This document shows positions 38,659 to 52,200 of a DNA stretch of 64,000 bases, in pieces; the first letter of the stretch is position 1; the number at the start of each line of letters is the position of its first letter. The notes beneath the pieces were generated by a model. The model ran no database searches, was not told where the DNA came from, and saw only the letters and a program-made list of their open reading frames with translations. The translations under genes and the position numbers were made by a program. Source of the DNA: Diplocarpon mali (taxonomy: Eukaryota; Ascomycota; Leotiomycetes; Helotiales; Drepanopezizaceae); the NCBI GenBank assembly GCA_024741835.1, contig JAENRP010000005.1, positions 199,444 to 263,443 on the forward strand, read 5' to 3'.

Positions 38659-40981
38659 CTACAGATCTCGCACAGTATTCCTACCCCAGCATGCTTGCTC
38701 TATGGCTGCGCCCATGATTCTATTCCCACTAATTATTGAAGTTGTGCAGATTATTATTTGTTTTCGTGCTGGATCATTACAAGTCAGCATGGATGAGTGG
38801 AAATAAAAGGGGGGTGATTCATAAGCGTACCTTCCTCTTTCTTTGCGATGAACCTCAGAGCAGCAATCTCAGTAAAAGTAATTCCTCCCAAGAACACAAC
38901 AAATACGATCTTCTTCTCACTACTGCCCGTGAGCAAAGAGCGGGCCTTGAGTGCCTTGTCCTCTCCCTTCTGTACTTCGTCAAATGTTTGTCCTCTTACA
39001 TGCTTTACCGCCTCATCAAACCCTTTCCAATCCTGCGAGGCACCACCTATTGCTACGCCTGCTGGGTTATTCGCATTGCCGCCTCGTGTGATTGATATGA
39101 GATACTGCTTCTGCAGTATGCATTGAATCAGACGGACTGACAGCGGCGCATAACCACTGTACACGTAAGCTATGTCGTCCGGGTCGTGTTCGTTGACTTC
39201 ATCTACGATGAGACGAAGCGCTTTTCGCAAATAGGTGTAATTTGTTTTTGTTCCGATATTTGCAGGACCGCCAGACATTGGGATCATTGAGGCCATAGGA
39301 GAGCTCCGCGAAAGGAGCAGCTGAAGCTTTTCGAGGGCGTCAAGTGTGAGAATATGCTGGTAGCCATATGCTTGCAAGATCATTTTCTTGAAAGCTTCCA
39401 ACTCACGAGGTTTTATGCCACCAGATATGCATGACTCCAAGCACAAAACTCGCAGAACTTCTGCAATGGGAGCATCTCGCGCAATTAATTCCTCGATCGC
39501 TTCATGCTGAGAAGAAGGATCTGCACCAGCTGCCAGATTTTGCTGTACCTCAAGTAGTCGGCTGAATTGATCCGTGCGTGTATGCTTCATAATCTCTTCA
39601 GCAAGTCCTGTGTGTATCTTCAAGCTCTGTTGTTCGGCTTGGTAGCCGGGAAGGTTGTTCACGAATTCTCTCAACTCTGCTGTAGTCTTGGTCCCATGTC
39701 TACTCTCATAGTCACCTTTGAGGCGTCTGGCGACCTTGTTCAAAAGACTTCCCACGATTGCGAAGTTGGTATCTCGTAATTGGTCGTAAAGCTTGTCCGA
39801 AGAGTCCAACACAATTTTTCGCTTCTTCGATTGTGTCGCACCACCCAGCGATTTCGAGGATCCAGGTGCTGAATGGGTAGCAGCACCAACAATAGATAAA
39901 TCAACATCAGCCTGGTTATTTTGAATACCTACAACCTCGTCAATCAGCCCCTCGTATGTCAACTGGGTAAGCAGAGGAGTAGCATAGTCGACTTCGCGGT
40001 CGATCACAATGAGACTCTCAATAGTTGTGCTCGGAGTCAATCCTAGCCTGCTGCTTTCGTTTGTATCTTCACCTGCAATCAGTTCTTGTCGCATTCGTGA
40101 AAGCATGTCTGCGAGCCTCCTCGCATTATCGCCCTTGCCAGTAATGCGAGGGAAGAGCCCATGCTTTTGCTGTATCAGCATCAAGGCACGTGCTAGCAGG
40201 TATGTTGGCGTAGGGTCTCTCCGCAGGTACAGATCCGCGAAAGATTCGTCGAGTTCAAGAGAAAGGAGATCATTTTCGAGAGGAAGGAAATAGAGAGGGA
40301 ATTCTGCAATGCTCGTGTCGCCCAAGACCCCTGCTTCCTCAAGTATTTTTTCGGAAACAAGGGTCCTCCGTGGAACCCAGAATATTGAAAATTCATGTCC
40401 AGTTTGGCTTTCTCGTTGCATGCGCTTGATGTGATCTGAAGAGATGTCAGCGCGGGATGACAGTGTAAATTCACATATGAGACGGATGAAATCGACACCA
40501 TATAATGTGCCGTACCGTGCCTGAACGAGCTAATGTAGGGCTCAAGACTGATTGGGTAGAGTGGGTGAAATACTTCTACGAAATCTACTTTAAGAGCCCA
40601 TGGAATGAAGCGTTTGGAAGTACTGGGCTAGATCAAGACGTACCAGCTATAGATTGTGCATGCTTAGCACTTTCACCGCGGGCAATGAATACCACATTTC
40701 TCTGACTGACATCTGCATTGCCGTTCTCCAAGAAGAAGACTTTGTCGATTCCGTAGTCCTGGAGGGTGGAAAACTTGACGAAAATGCCTATCGGGCCAGC
40801 CAGGCCCCTCTCAAGGACCAGATTTTTCTTCCCTCGTACCTGTCAAAGACGCCGGTCAGTTGATGCTCTGCACAGCTTCAGATGATGGCGAGCCCTTACT
40901 CACACCCTCTAGTAGATACAGCAGGTCTTTTCTGGCCTTGTCTTTGATCTGTTGGGTATCAAACCCGGCATGAGGAGCCAT
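38659..40981 (-). CDS. VPS33: Vps33, Sec1/Munc18 subunit of HOPS and CORVET
   Basis: Four exons: 40904-40981, 40644-40839, 38831-40435, 38659-38768; 662 aa, normal for Vps33. It chaperones SNARE assembly for endosome and vacuole fusion. The spliced start is MAPHAGFDTQQIKDKARKDL, then RGKKNLVLERGLAGPIG. The core carries SIVDR-like VIDREVDYATPLLTQLTYEG (an SM-protein signature) and ends IAALRFIAKKEEARKQIIIC followed by TTSIISGNRIM. The short last exon (110 nt) restores this conserved C-terminus; without splicing the protein would end in an unrelated tail. The first two exons are likewise needed for the SM domain 1. The gene is divergent from HTS1 across 262 bp. Confidence 0.94.
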
Positions 40982-41243
40982 CACGAGCTCTACATGCGGG
41001 CTGATGAAATGGAGAGGGAGAGACTGCGATCTTAAAGGAATATGGGACGGACGATGGCTCAAGCACCGACGTGCCGATAAGGGTAGGTGACATGCCAATC
41101 CAAGCCAAGCGAGCCCCGAACAATTAATTCAGCCTTGTTTCCTCCATGCATCGCGGTGCTGCCTTTCCCTTCTGTCAGTGACTCAGAACTTTCGAAATCC
41201 CTAACCCACGGGCTCTTGGTTCCGTTTGCCTGTTTTAGGGTGA
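40982..41243. promoter_or_regulatory. Shared divergent promoter, VPS33 / HTS1
   Basis: 262 bp separate the two start codons. HTS1 probably needs two transcript starts or leaky scanning here to supply its mitochondrial and cytosolic forms. I do not see a clear TATA box. Confidence 0.5.
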
Positions 41244-43253
41244 ATGAATACTCTACGGTCGCAACTGGCAAGATCTACGAGATCACTACGAGTAATACCT
41301 ATTGCGCCCGAAAGAAGATTGTTGCGACCAGAGTGGACGGCCATCGAGAACACAAGAAATTTTTCAGTTACCACAAAGCTTCGATCAGAAGACGACGAGA
41401 TGGCGCCCAAAGGCCAGAAATTTGAGCTGAAAACTCCCAAGGGGACGAAGGACTGTGAGTTCGCTTCCTCCACGTGCGGCTTCGAATATGCGCTCACAGT
41501 TGAGCAGGGGAGGGCAAGGACATGGTCATTCGGGATAAGATCTTCTCGACCATCACTGAGGTTTTCAAGCGTCACGGAGCAGTCACAATCGACACCCCGG
41601 TCTTCGAACTAAAGGAGATCCTGTCTGGAAAATATGGCGAAGATAGCAAACTCATCTACGACCTCGCTGACCAAGGTGGAGAGATCTGCTCCCTGAGGTA
41701 TGACTTGACCGTTCCGTTCGCAAGATGGCTTGCCATGAACCGGGATGTCCAACAGATTAAAAGATATCACATCGCGAAGGTCTACCGACGGGACCAGCCT
41801 GCAATGACCAAGGGGAGGATGAGAGAGTTCTACCAATGCGATTTCGACATTGCGGGTACATACGATCCTATGCTGCCAGACGCCGAGATTATACGGATTA
41901 TCACCGAAGTCTTCGAGGGTCTGGGATGGGACGGTAGCTACACCATTAAACTCAACAACCGGAAAATCTTGGACGGAATATTTGAGGTTTGCGGTGTACC
42001 AACGGACAAGATCCGGACTATCTCCTCCGCGGTGGACAAGCTGGACAAGCAACCATGGCAAGAAGTACGGAAAGAAATGGTCGACGAAAAGGGATTGGCA
42101 GAAGACATTGCAGACCAAATCGGCGAGTATGTCGTCCAGAAAGGCCAAAGGGATCTCTTGTCCAAGCTCCAGGGAGACGAGAAACTTGCAGCAAATTCAT
42201 CTATGAAAGCGGGCTTAACAGAGATGGAGCTATTGTTCGATTACCTAGAGGCCTTCAACACCCTGAAAAACGTTTCCTTCGATCTAAGCTTAGCCCGTGG
42301 ACTGGATTACTATACTGGTATTATCTACGAGGTAGTTACTACGGAATCTGCAGGTCTCGCTACAAAATCTACAGCAACCGCTGCGCCGCTAAAGGCACCG
42401 AAGAAGCCGTCCAAAACTGGGGCCGACGCAGAAGAAGATCGTTCATCTGATCCTAGTGTGGGTGTCGGTAGTGTGGCGGCCGGAGGACGCTACGATGACC
42501 TTGTGGGCATGTTCTCTGGCAAAAACAAGATTCCTTGCGTGGGCATCTCTTTTGGTGTCGACAGAATCTTCTCTATTACTAAGACACGATTGCTTACACA
42601 GCAGAGCACCCAGGTCGTTCGCAACAACGAAGTGGATGTTTTTGTTATGGCTTTTGGTGGTAAGGGTTTCACTGGCCTCGTAAAAGAGAGAATTAACATA
42701 TGCACTCGGCTATGGGAAGCCGGAATCAAGGTGAGCAAGTGCTTACAACCAGGGTGAGTCAAACGCTAATCTACTTCAGGCAGAATTTTTGTACAAGGTC
42801 AAACCAAAGCTCCCGAACCAATTCAAGGCCGCAGAAGTGAACGGTGTCCCTTTCTCAATCGTTATAGGCGAAGATGAAGTAGCGCAAGGAAAGGTCAGGA
42901 TCAAGGAAATGGGTCTCCGAGACGGCCATCCAGAGAAGGAGGGTGTACTAATAGACCTGGCGAATATCGCTGTGGAGGTCAAGCAGCGTCTAAAGCGAAA
43001 AGCAGATCTCGACCAGTTTGTCATGGAGGCAGATGGACTGAAGGTTGTCGGGGGGATCAAGAGTGAGTCCGGGAACTTTGAATTGGGACAGACTGCGGCG
43101 GTACCAGAGCTTACACTGGATTCCGAAACAGAGCAACCTGTCGAGGGGCGGTCTGAGGAAAAGCCAGTTGAGAAGAAGCTCGTCGAAGGAAACCCAACAG
43201 TAGCTACTAAAACCTCAGAAATAGAGAAGCATACGGAGACAACGACGTCGTAG
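41244..43253 (+). CDS. HTS1: Histidyl-tRNA synthetase, probably dual cytosolic/mitochondrial
   Basis: Three exons: 41244-41454, 41508-42730, 42780-43253; 635 aa from the first ATG. It is a class II synthetase charging tRNA-His. Motif 2 ([20 protein letters not shown]), the histidine signature [10 protein letters not shown] and motif 3 ([11 protein letters not shown]) are present, followed by the anticodon-binding domain ([11 protein letters not shown] ... [20 protein letters not shown]). The first 52 residues ([20 protein letters not shown] ... RNFSVTT) form a basic, hydroxylated presequence. A second in-frame ATG at 41400 ([18 protein letters not shown]) matches the cytosolic start, as in yeast HTS1. 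A Ser/Thr/Ala-rich insert lies before [11 protein letters not shown]. The C-terminus has an unusual Glu/Lys-rich tail of about 65 residues. Confidence 0.95.
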
Positions 43254-43876
43254 TCAGAAAAACTCGAAAAACAGTCTACTTCGAACTTCACTTCTTGAAG
43301 AGCATATGAATCATGTCATTGATTTCTGGACGTGGTCGGCGAGAAAGTAGGGATATTCTAATAAGGGAATTCGCTAGGTGCGGGTATCACGCTGCGATTC
43401 TCCAAAGCTTTTAAAAAGTATCATGAAGATGCTGCCGTGTGCCTGCCCTTCATATTCAGACTCTTGGGTTAAAAATTTCCAACTTTTGATTCACACGAGG
43501 TCTTTCCAGCATGAGTGCGCTCGAAGCTTGTCGCATGCCATCATTGAAGCCCAAACATAGCCATGCAGTGCGCTACTCGAACGACAACAATAAATGAGGC
43601 GTAATAAGCATAAGCGCAAAAAGTATCCCTGCTCCTGGTGAGCAGAAAGTGTAAAGGTCGTTATGGTATATAAAACGACATGCTTTAATGCCAATCTCGG
43701 GAACCTCCGATCCCCATACCATCGTTAACACCGAAGCCCAGCATAACGTAACCCTCGTGCGATCATGATACCCTCCAAGCGCCAGCCACCGACCAAGTCA
43801 AACCCATTTTCTCAAGCTATCAAAAGCAAGTATCTATTCTCCGCTGGTCACAAGATACCAAACCTAAGACAGCACC
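43254..43876. other. Convergent intergenic region, HTS1 to E2 gene
   Basis: 3' flanks of both genes. No RNA gene or coding frame recognised. Confidence 0.45.
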
Positions 43877-44521
43877 CTAGACCGTATTATCATGGTAATA
43901 GAAGTCGATGTCCCGCGGCCGTCGTCGATTGTTGGCCACGAACTGCTGATCGCCCTCTGGTCTCTCGTTTTTGGTATTGCCTGTCAGCATGCTCTGCAGC
44001 GACATGGCGATGCTCTCTACGTTCTGCACGGGACTCCAACCTTGCTGCCCAAGCAGATCGAGACAGATGATGCCATTACTGTAGATGTGCGGGTGTATAG
44101 GTATAGGGCGGTCGGTACTTTGGGAGAAAGTTACTTCGGGTGGTTCTATGAGCCATTTAGCTAAGCTCTTCGAATTAAAACGCATAGAGGGGTGATAGCA
44201 GAGGAGGTGTATTCTCAGATCATACAATTCGCAACTCGCATGCTTCTCGCAGTAACAGAAGGGGCATACCAATTGGGTATTGCGGACTGAATTTGAACTT
44301 GAGCCGGAATACTTTGTTTATGTACAGCGGGTTCGCGTCAAGTACTTTGATGTCGAGCTGCCATTCTTGGAAGCCTTCTGCAGTGACCAGCTCTATGCCG
44401 GGGGGAAGAGCGCCGTGGATCTGAGGTTTTGTTATGATAACTTCTTCTCTAGTATATCTCGAGAGTAATAGCGTACCTTTGACAGCTCCTTTGAGAGTCG
44501 TTTCGTAGCAAAACTGCTCAT
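43877..44521 (-). CDS. Ubiquitin-conjugating enzyme E2, UBE2W type
   Basis: Three exons: 44477-44521, 44270-44420, 43877-44145; 154 aa. The start MSSFATKRLSKELSK joins in phase to IHGALPPGIELVTAEGFQEW, then RLKFKFSPQYPIEPPEV. The UBC core holds HPHIYSNGIICLDLLGQQGW with catalytic Cys93. The C-terminus RRRPRDIDFYYHDNTV is the flexible Trp/Tyr-containing tail of UBE2W-class enzymes. Human UBE2W attaches ubiquitin to protein N-termini; the fungal role is inferred. Both introns are GT-AG (56 and 124 bp). A continuous unspliced frame across the gene would replace the N-terminus, so the spliced start is strongly favoured. Confidence 0.92.
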
Positions 44522-45534
44522 CTCGACCTGCCTTCAAGATATGTCCGAGATCCAGAAGACTTTACATGTGCTATTGGACTTCGGCGTGTTCAAGAACTGT
44601 GCTCAATAACTGCGAAAAGAAGCGGCTTTTTTAAGCAGTGCGTGAATCTTCGTTCGAGGCAAGGAAAAAATACGACGGGTTGGAGCTCTAGATTAACGCT
44701 GGCAGTGTTAAGTGTTTTCCGACTTCTGTGTCGCAGGCAAAGAGTTTGGGCGAGGCAGTCTTATCGATAGAGTAGGCCTTGAGTCTATTTATAGAACATA
44801 TAGCAAACTCGCACACTGTACTGTGAATACCAGCAGAACTGGCTACTTTCTAGCCTGAGTTCAAATGCTCAACTGTGAATAACTTCTATGATAAAAATTT
44901 TGACTGCGGAGAGTTTGCATCACAAGGGAAAAATACTCAGCTAAGTACTCTTCACGTGATGATCTACCGTCCCTGAGTGGATGCTCTGCTCAGCCACTGC
45001 CCCTCTGCGCTCCGCGCCGAGTGTTTTGATAAGGCAGATTACAGTTGCAACATATTCCTCTTACCAAGTCATTATCCAAGCCGGAGCTGTGATATTGATC
45101 TTATCCCAAGCTGACCAGGACAAACATAGTACTAGAAGTTCTTTGCATTGCTCTTTGCCAGCGAATATCTGCCTGCAATCCTCACTGGCCAGCTCAGTTA
45201 CCCCACTAGCGAGCTTGCAACTGAACCTTCTGTCCACAACCTTGGATTCCAACTTACACAGAGGAAGCGTTGATTGCTGTCACTCCAAGTGAACCAAGCA
45301 TACTTACCAAATACCGCAGAATCTAGTTCGAGAGAATTGGAAGTCACGATGAGTTGTGAGTTCCACCCCGCACTTGGGATCCTTCCTGCCCGGCGACGAC
45401 CAGCAGTCCAGAATCAGCGTCACATTGGTTCAACTCTGTATTAGCAGATGTCCAGATTCTACGGAGGAGTTCTGCGTGTTTTCCTATTCCTAAATTGCCC
45501 TTGCATACCTGAACTTATTTGGCGCTGGCTAAAC
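44522..45534. other. Divergent intergenic region, E2 gene to CaM kinase
   Basis: About 1 kb that must hold both promoters. A CACGTG box is near 44955. No coding frame is supported; a 103-codon plus-strand frame at 44981 lacks family resemblance. Confidence 0.4.
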
Positions 45535-46992
<1,458 letters not shown>

Positions 46993-49681
46993 GGTTCCGA
47001 GAATGAAAAAAGGCTATTGCTTTTGGCTGACACTCGTTGGGGGAGGTTGGTTTCTAATATTCATGCTTGATTGTTGTAGAACTCCTTAGGTTTCTTTCTC
47101 CAAGCGAAGTCGATAGCAAAGTCGTTAGCGAAGCCGATACCCCGAGATGGGAATTTTGCGCCTTCAATTTTCTCCTGACTTGATCAAAGCCTAGTGCATG
47201 CTTTACGCTCCTAGGCTTTTACGTTTTTGGTTGCTTTGTCTGGCTTTCGAAACGCTTGAGAAGGTGACACAAGCCGAGTACGTCCTTTATAGTGGTAGTG
47301 TCTGGCATAATCCTCAAACGCTTCTTGCTGTGTTTTGGAAGGTAACACATAAGATTATGAACATTCGACCATCGAGGCTCTTTCATTAAAAACTCCCGAG
47401 TGGATATCAATGTCTAAGCAATGCGTCAGTGGCCACTTCTGTGGAGACTCAGGTCGTGGGCATTGATACTCGCGACATTGAGATCATTGCACGGCTTCGC
47501 GCCTGTGGTTATTGCTATCTAACCTCTTTGCCATCTTCGCCGAGCCATGTTTGCAATGATCGCCGTCCCCTGCAGGCATAGCTAGACCATTGGCCAATTT
47601 TATATGTCACAATCATACTGATGCCCCGAGGGCGTACAGTAGCAGTGCTGTCGTGTACGAGCCCAGCTCCTCTTTCTTGCTCGTCCCTTCTCTTGAGCGG
47701 GTTCCCACAACGGACCGCAGGCAGGCAGAGAGCAAAACCGCCCGGAGATTTGAATCGCGCCTACGGTACTCGATATACGCTCCTGGGGTATCCTTGAACA
47801 GTAGTTCCGTACTAGTAGGGTGTCAAGGTGAGTTCAATGCAGGAGTTTATCATGACATTGTATGGCTCGCGACGTCCCCAGGGCGTTTTTGCCTCCTCAA
47901 ATTATCTACGATTCAGTCACTTGGCTCCTATCTAAGTCAATCAGGACGAAACATCTGGCTTAATTTCGAAAAGAGGACTAAACCTCCGATATTTAGAAGT
48001 GATTATTTGAAGTACAATTTCCTTCCACTCCTCCTCCCTCTTCCCCTTAGCTAAATCGTCGTCCCCTATCCTAGCTCTCCCTTGGCTGCATTTTTAAATT
48101 TACTTTTCTTCTAAACCTCACCCCCTTCTTTCAGACCAAGCTTCTGGGTCTGCTTGTAGAGGTACATGCACTGATATTTGGATCGTAGAGATAGAATACG
48201 AGGAAGCGGCAAAACAAGCGTGATGGGTTCTATTCGAAGAAGAATAGTACCATAACGTCCGCGTCTCACCAATAATTAGATTTATAGTGTTGATTAATTA
48301 ACATTACCGATGCTACTCTTTCCTTCGTTTTCTTTAGTACAGCTAGTGATGCCAAAGAATAAGAATTACGAGGTGTGGACGATAATCTATATGAGTATAC
48401 GACGTGTGGTATAGAAGACAGGTACGACGTGCGAGTGTGCATCGAAGGGAATGGAGGGAAAACAAGGAGAAGCCTCGATATTGGTAACCAGGAAACACGC
48501 TTGTTGCCACGCTTGCAAGGGTAGCCAGCGACTGTGCCTACCTGTAGATAGCGGAATGTAGATAAATACCTGTAGGAGAGCACGCGGCAAAGACATATAT
48601 CACGTACCTAAGCCTCACAGCACGTATCACGGGTAACCCCTCGACAGAGGAAATACACCCACTCCGCTATTCCTGATTGGTCGATTCATCAACTCGAAGC
48701 TCGTAGCAAACACTGATTAGAGTTCAACCCCCTCGCTATTTCCAGAGCACTTGCTCAGATACGCGTCAAACCCGTCACTCAAATCTGAGCACGGACTGAT
48801 GTGGCCGCGGTTGCGGATTGATTCGCTCCAGAAAAGGGGTCGCAAGGCGTTTTGCTGTGATCTGGCCCTGGCTCTACGGCTCCGCAAAAGCGTCGTGCAA
48901 ACGCGCCCTCGGCGGCGTAATCGGTTAAGCGAGTGTTGATACTGGTGGGTAAGTAGGTACTACCACCCAAGCAACCCAGACCAGCTCATCTTGGAGGCGA
49001 AAAAGGCAGATAGATAGGTGGCGCAAAACTGGACCCAAGGAACAGGAATGTCGTTCGGTCATGGATCATGCGGCATAGCGATCTCTCTTTCCCCTGAAAG
49101 TCCTTGCATCATCTTGGCCGCATCTCTTGGGTGTACTTTAAAAAATTGCTGGGATCTCCCCAACCTCGTTTTCGAGTTGCAGTTACAGAGTAGTCCATTC
49201 ACCGTCCTTTAAATTTCTTGGTGATAATACTCCCGCCCCTTCCGCCTGAGCTCTGCTCGAGCTCGATCCCGAAGCTACTCAGGCTCTCGGTGACATCCAC
49301 TATCACCAAAAACAAAGTCAATGATGCGACTACATACAAAGTCAGGGATGCACAGCCGCCATCAACTCTGAAAAGGCTTGCAGCACGTAGGAAAAAAAAT
49401 AGCTATCGTTTCATCCTTATACCAATCAAATTTGGTATCTCTTGTGTCGACAGTCAATGTACGACAGCCAGCCCCCTTTCCCACACCTTGCCCTCGAGTG
49501 ATGGGTAACAAGCGAATCAACAGAGAGAAGGAAAGAACGCTAATCTCAGAATCCACCACGTCGAATCGAAGCATCACTGATAATACATCATCTCATTCAA
49601 TCCCATATATCGCCGGTAGTCGTAAGATATCATCTTCCCTGTCGTACAAGCCGTTACGAAGTCCCCGTCCAAGTAGACGTC
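46993..49681. other. Intergenic region of 2.7 kb without a supported gene
   Basis: It lies between the convergent CaM kinase and the 493-residue unknown gene. The longest open frame is 154 codons (47590-48054, +). It starts with TTG, is Ser/Leu-rich and resembles nothing I know. No tRNA-like fold was noticed. Confidence 0.45.
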
Positions 49682-51228
49682 TTAGACTCTGTTGATTTCA
49701 CACAGCGCCTTTTCGCACAGAGCCCGGTATCGCCCGCCGTCGAACCGCTTTCTGTTCCATCCCTGCCCTTTCAGACGCTCAATCCGCTCCTTCAGCGCCA
49801 TTCTCTCCTTGCTCGGCCCGTTTGACCCTCGTTCTTCCATCTGCCCCTCGGGCGAATACTGATTCGGCAGATTCGAGCGCCGCTGCTTGCGAGCGTCTGC
49901 TAGGAGACCGATTTGTGTGTGAATGGACGAAATATGATAGGCAAGTTGTGATTTGAGGGCCAAGAGCTGCGTGCGGTATCGTGTGACTGAATGATGGGGA
50001 GAGTAGTTTGAAAGCGCCAAGCTTGGCCTCTTGCTGGTTGGAGATAAGATTGGCTCTTTCTCTCTCTCCCTCTCCACAGAGGGAGGCACTGGGAAAGCGT
50101 CCAGAATAGACTCGTCCACTGCGTTTCCCGCAGGTGGAGAAGTGGCCAAAACGGTTTCCGAGGAGAGGGTGGGTAGTTCCAGCGAGAAAGAGACCTTCTT
50201 CTTGCCGGTTTGTAGACGCCTCTTTGAGAAGTAGCGACTCTCGTTGTCCGAGGAAGAAGCAGGCGAGGCACTGCGTTTGAAAATTGATTCGTCGAAGATT
50301 GGGGAGTTGGGGGTGGACGAGGCGGAGTAGGAAGACGAGGCGGAAGATTGGGAAAAGACGGAGGAGACGGATGAGCGGATGCTAGAGGCGATAGAACAGG
50401 GCGACGCTTGGCCCCATTTGAAGATTTGATGAGAGGCGAAGGCGATGTTAGGGTCGGTGGAAAAGGAGGCATATTCAACAAACTGCTCGGCTTTTTGGTA
50501 GAAGGCGAGCGACTCCTGGAAGAGTGGAAGCTTGGAGCTGGAATAGTTATGAAGTGTACTGGCTGTGATCTCCAGAGAGCTTGCAGCGAAGAATGATATG
50601 TATATGGTATACAGAGGGTGTATCTTATACTGAGGATTCGTCAGCTTCCTGTAGACTTAAGAAAGCAATAGCATGTGAACAGAGCTCGACTCACTGGATC
50701 ATCGATACCATCCAGGACCTGTTTACATCGCATTGCGCACTGCTTGTACTGGCCCTTCGAGTACAAGAGCCTGGTTTCCTCCATGACAGTGCTCCACTCC
50801 TTTTGAGTATTTGGCTGAATTGTGAGGCTGGTCACTGGGCCGGGGCGAGTTCTCTTATGAGGCGGTGGCGACGGGGTTTTTCGAGTTTTGAGTGTCAACG
50901 GGCTAGGTTGCTCCGGGGACGACGAGGGTTTTGTTTCCGAGATACTCGCCTCGAGCTTGAAGGGAATCAAACGATCTATCTCTTGAATTGCGGAGCTGCT
51001 GGTGGAGACAAAGTCGTTTGTCGTCGGCCTGCTTGAGACAACAAGTAGGGGAGCGGGATCGTTCGGCAATATATTTGCTGCAGCACTCCTCACCGAGCCT
51101 TCCGAGCGTTGTTTCCGCAAATTATTGCGAATGCAGGCGTTTGCAAGCGACTCTTTGTCCGGAGCAGGAGAACAATTCGGAAAGAGTGTGTAATGTGAGG
51201 AAACTCGACGTATCGTATGTGAAGACAT
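49682..51228 (-). CDS. Unknown protein with TPR-like helical block and disordered Ser/Pro regions
   Basis: Two exons, 50695-51228 and 49682-50629, joined in phase 0 by a 65-bp GTGAGT...CTCAG intron; 493 aa. Residues 1-130 are Ser/Thr/Pro-rich with a basic PPPHKRTRPGP patch. Around 140-230 there is a helical, TPR-like segment (WSTVMEETRLLYSKGQYKQC ... HPLYTIYISFFAASSLEITA) that spans the splice junction. A Ser-rich linker follows, then KKVSFSLELP, which resembles a short KVxF-type docking motif. A C-terminal helical region has basic clusters (RYRTQLLALKSQLAYHISSI ... ERMALKERIERLKGQGWNRK). I do not recognise a named family. Phase-perfect splicing and a long Met-free open exon 2 argue that the gene is real. 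Confidence 0.75.
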
Positions 51229-51489
51229 GGCTGAACACCAACAGGCGAACGAGCGGGCACGAGAAGGGAGCGGCGCAGGGTTCCTACAGCTTGATCAAGT
51301 TGAAATCGCAACGGAGGCGGAGACAGGAACAGAGACGGAGACGTGGAGCCCTCGATCAGGGAGCATGGCCAAGATATATGGACAGGCAAAGAAATAAGCA
51401 TATCAAGGCAACGCAGAGCAGGGCGCGGCAACGAAAGGAGGGCCCCTGCATCACAGCCATGTCAATAATCGCATCGTGGACCGTGGACC

Positions 51490-51545
51490 NNNNNNNNNNN
51501 NNNNNNNNNNNNNNNNNNNNNNNNNNNNNNNNNNNNNNNNNNNNN
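51490..51545. other. Assembly gap (56 N)
   Basis: A run of 56 undetermined bases about 260 bp upstream of the unknown minus-strand gene, so part of its promoter may be missing. A single n also occurs at 4297. Confidence 1.
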
Positions 51546-52129
51546 TCCGGCAGAGAGTACGGACAGTGCTGCACTGCTATCCTGGTTCTTGCATACCTAC
51601 TGTACCATGTAGTGTAGCTCTACACAGGAAAGGGATCCATCCCTGCGCACAGGGCTTGCCCCCGGATTGACACGGCCATCCAATTTGAATTGAACGCCGC
51701 GGGATCAACGGACACTGAATTGCAAGTCCGCGGGCGACGGGCACCTGGCGACGGGCGACGGAGCGGAGCTGAGCTCCCAGTCCTGAAGAGAGAGCACATA
51801 GCAACAATGCCGCCGGACGCCCTTTGCAGGGAAGCAATGGGACGCCCTGCCTGCACGAGCCTCTGGTGTATTCGAACTACAGAGTACTACCGTACGCAGT
51901 ACTCGCGACAGTCGACAGTCACCCGACGAAGCTTCAATCCGATGGGCCAGACCATACTCGTCCCGTATGAGAGGCGCTCCAGGTGCACCAGGTCTTGGTT
52001 TCATGGTCCGGGACCCTGTCCAAGCTTGGACGACCTTGTCCTCAAGAAGCGTCAAGAAGGCTTGAGGGAAGCTTCGGCTTCGGACGTGGCAGGTATTCGT
52101 CTGAAGTCCTGAGTACGAGCCGTGGCAAC

Positions 52130-52200
52130 AGCAATTATGATTCCAATTACGATTACCATGAGAATGACAACCATACTCACAACCACAATCACAGCCCTTC
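52130..52200. repeat. Low-complexity A/C/T-rich patch
   Basis: Imperfect AAY/CAY triplet-like sequence (for example ACCATACTCACAACCACAAT). It is simple sequence rather than coding; in one frame it gives an Asn/His/Asp run. Confidence 0.5.

Noticed and set aside
47590..48054. 154-codon plus-strand frame
   Set aside because: TTG start and no conserved features; probably chance.
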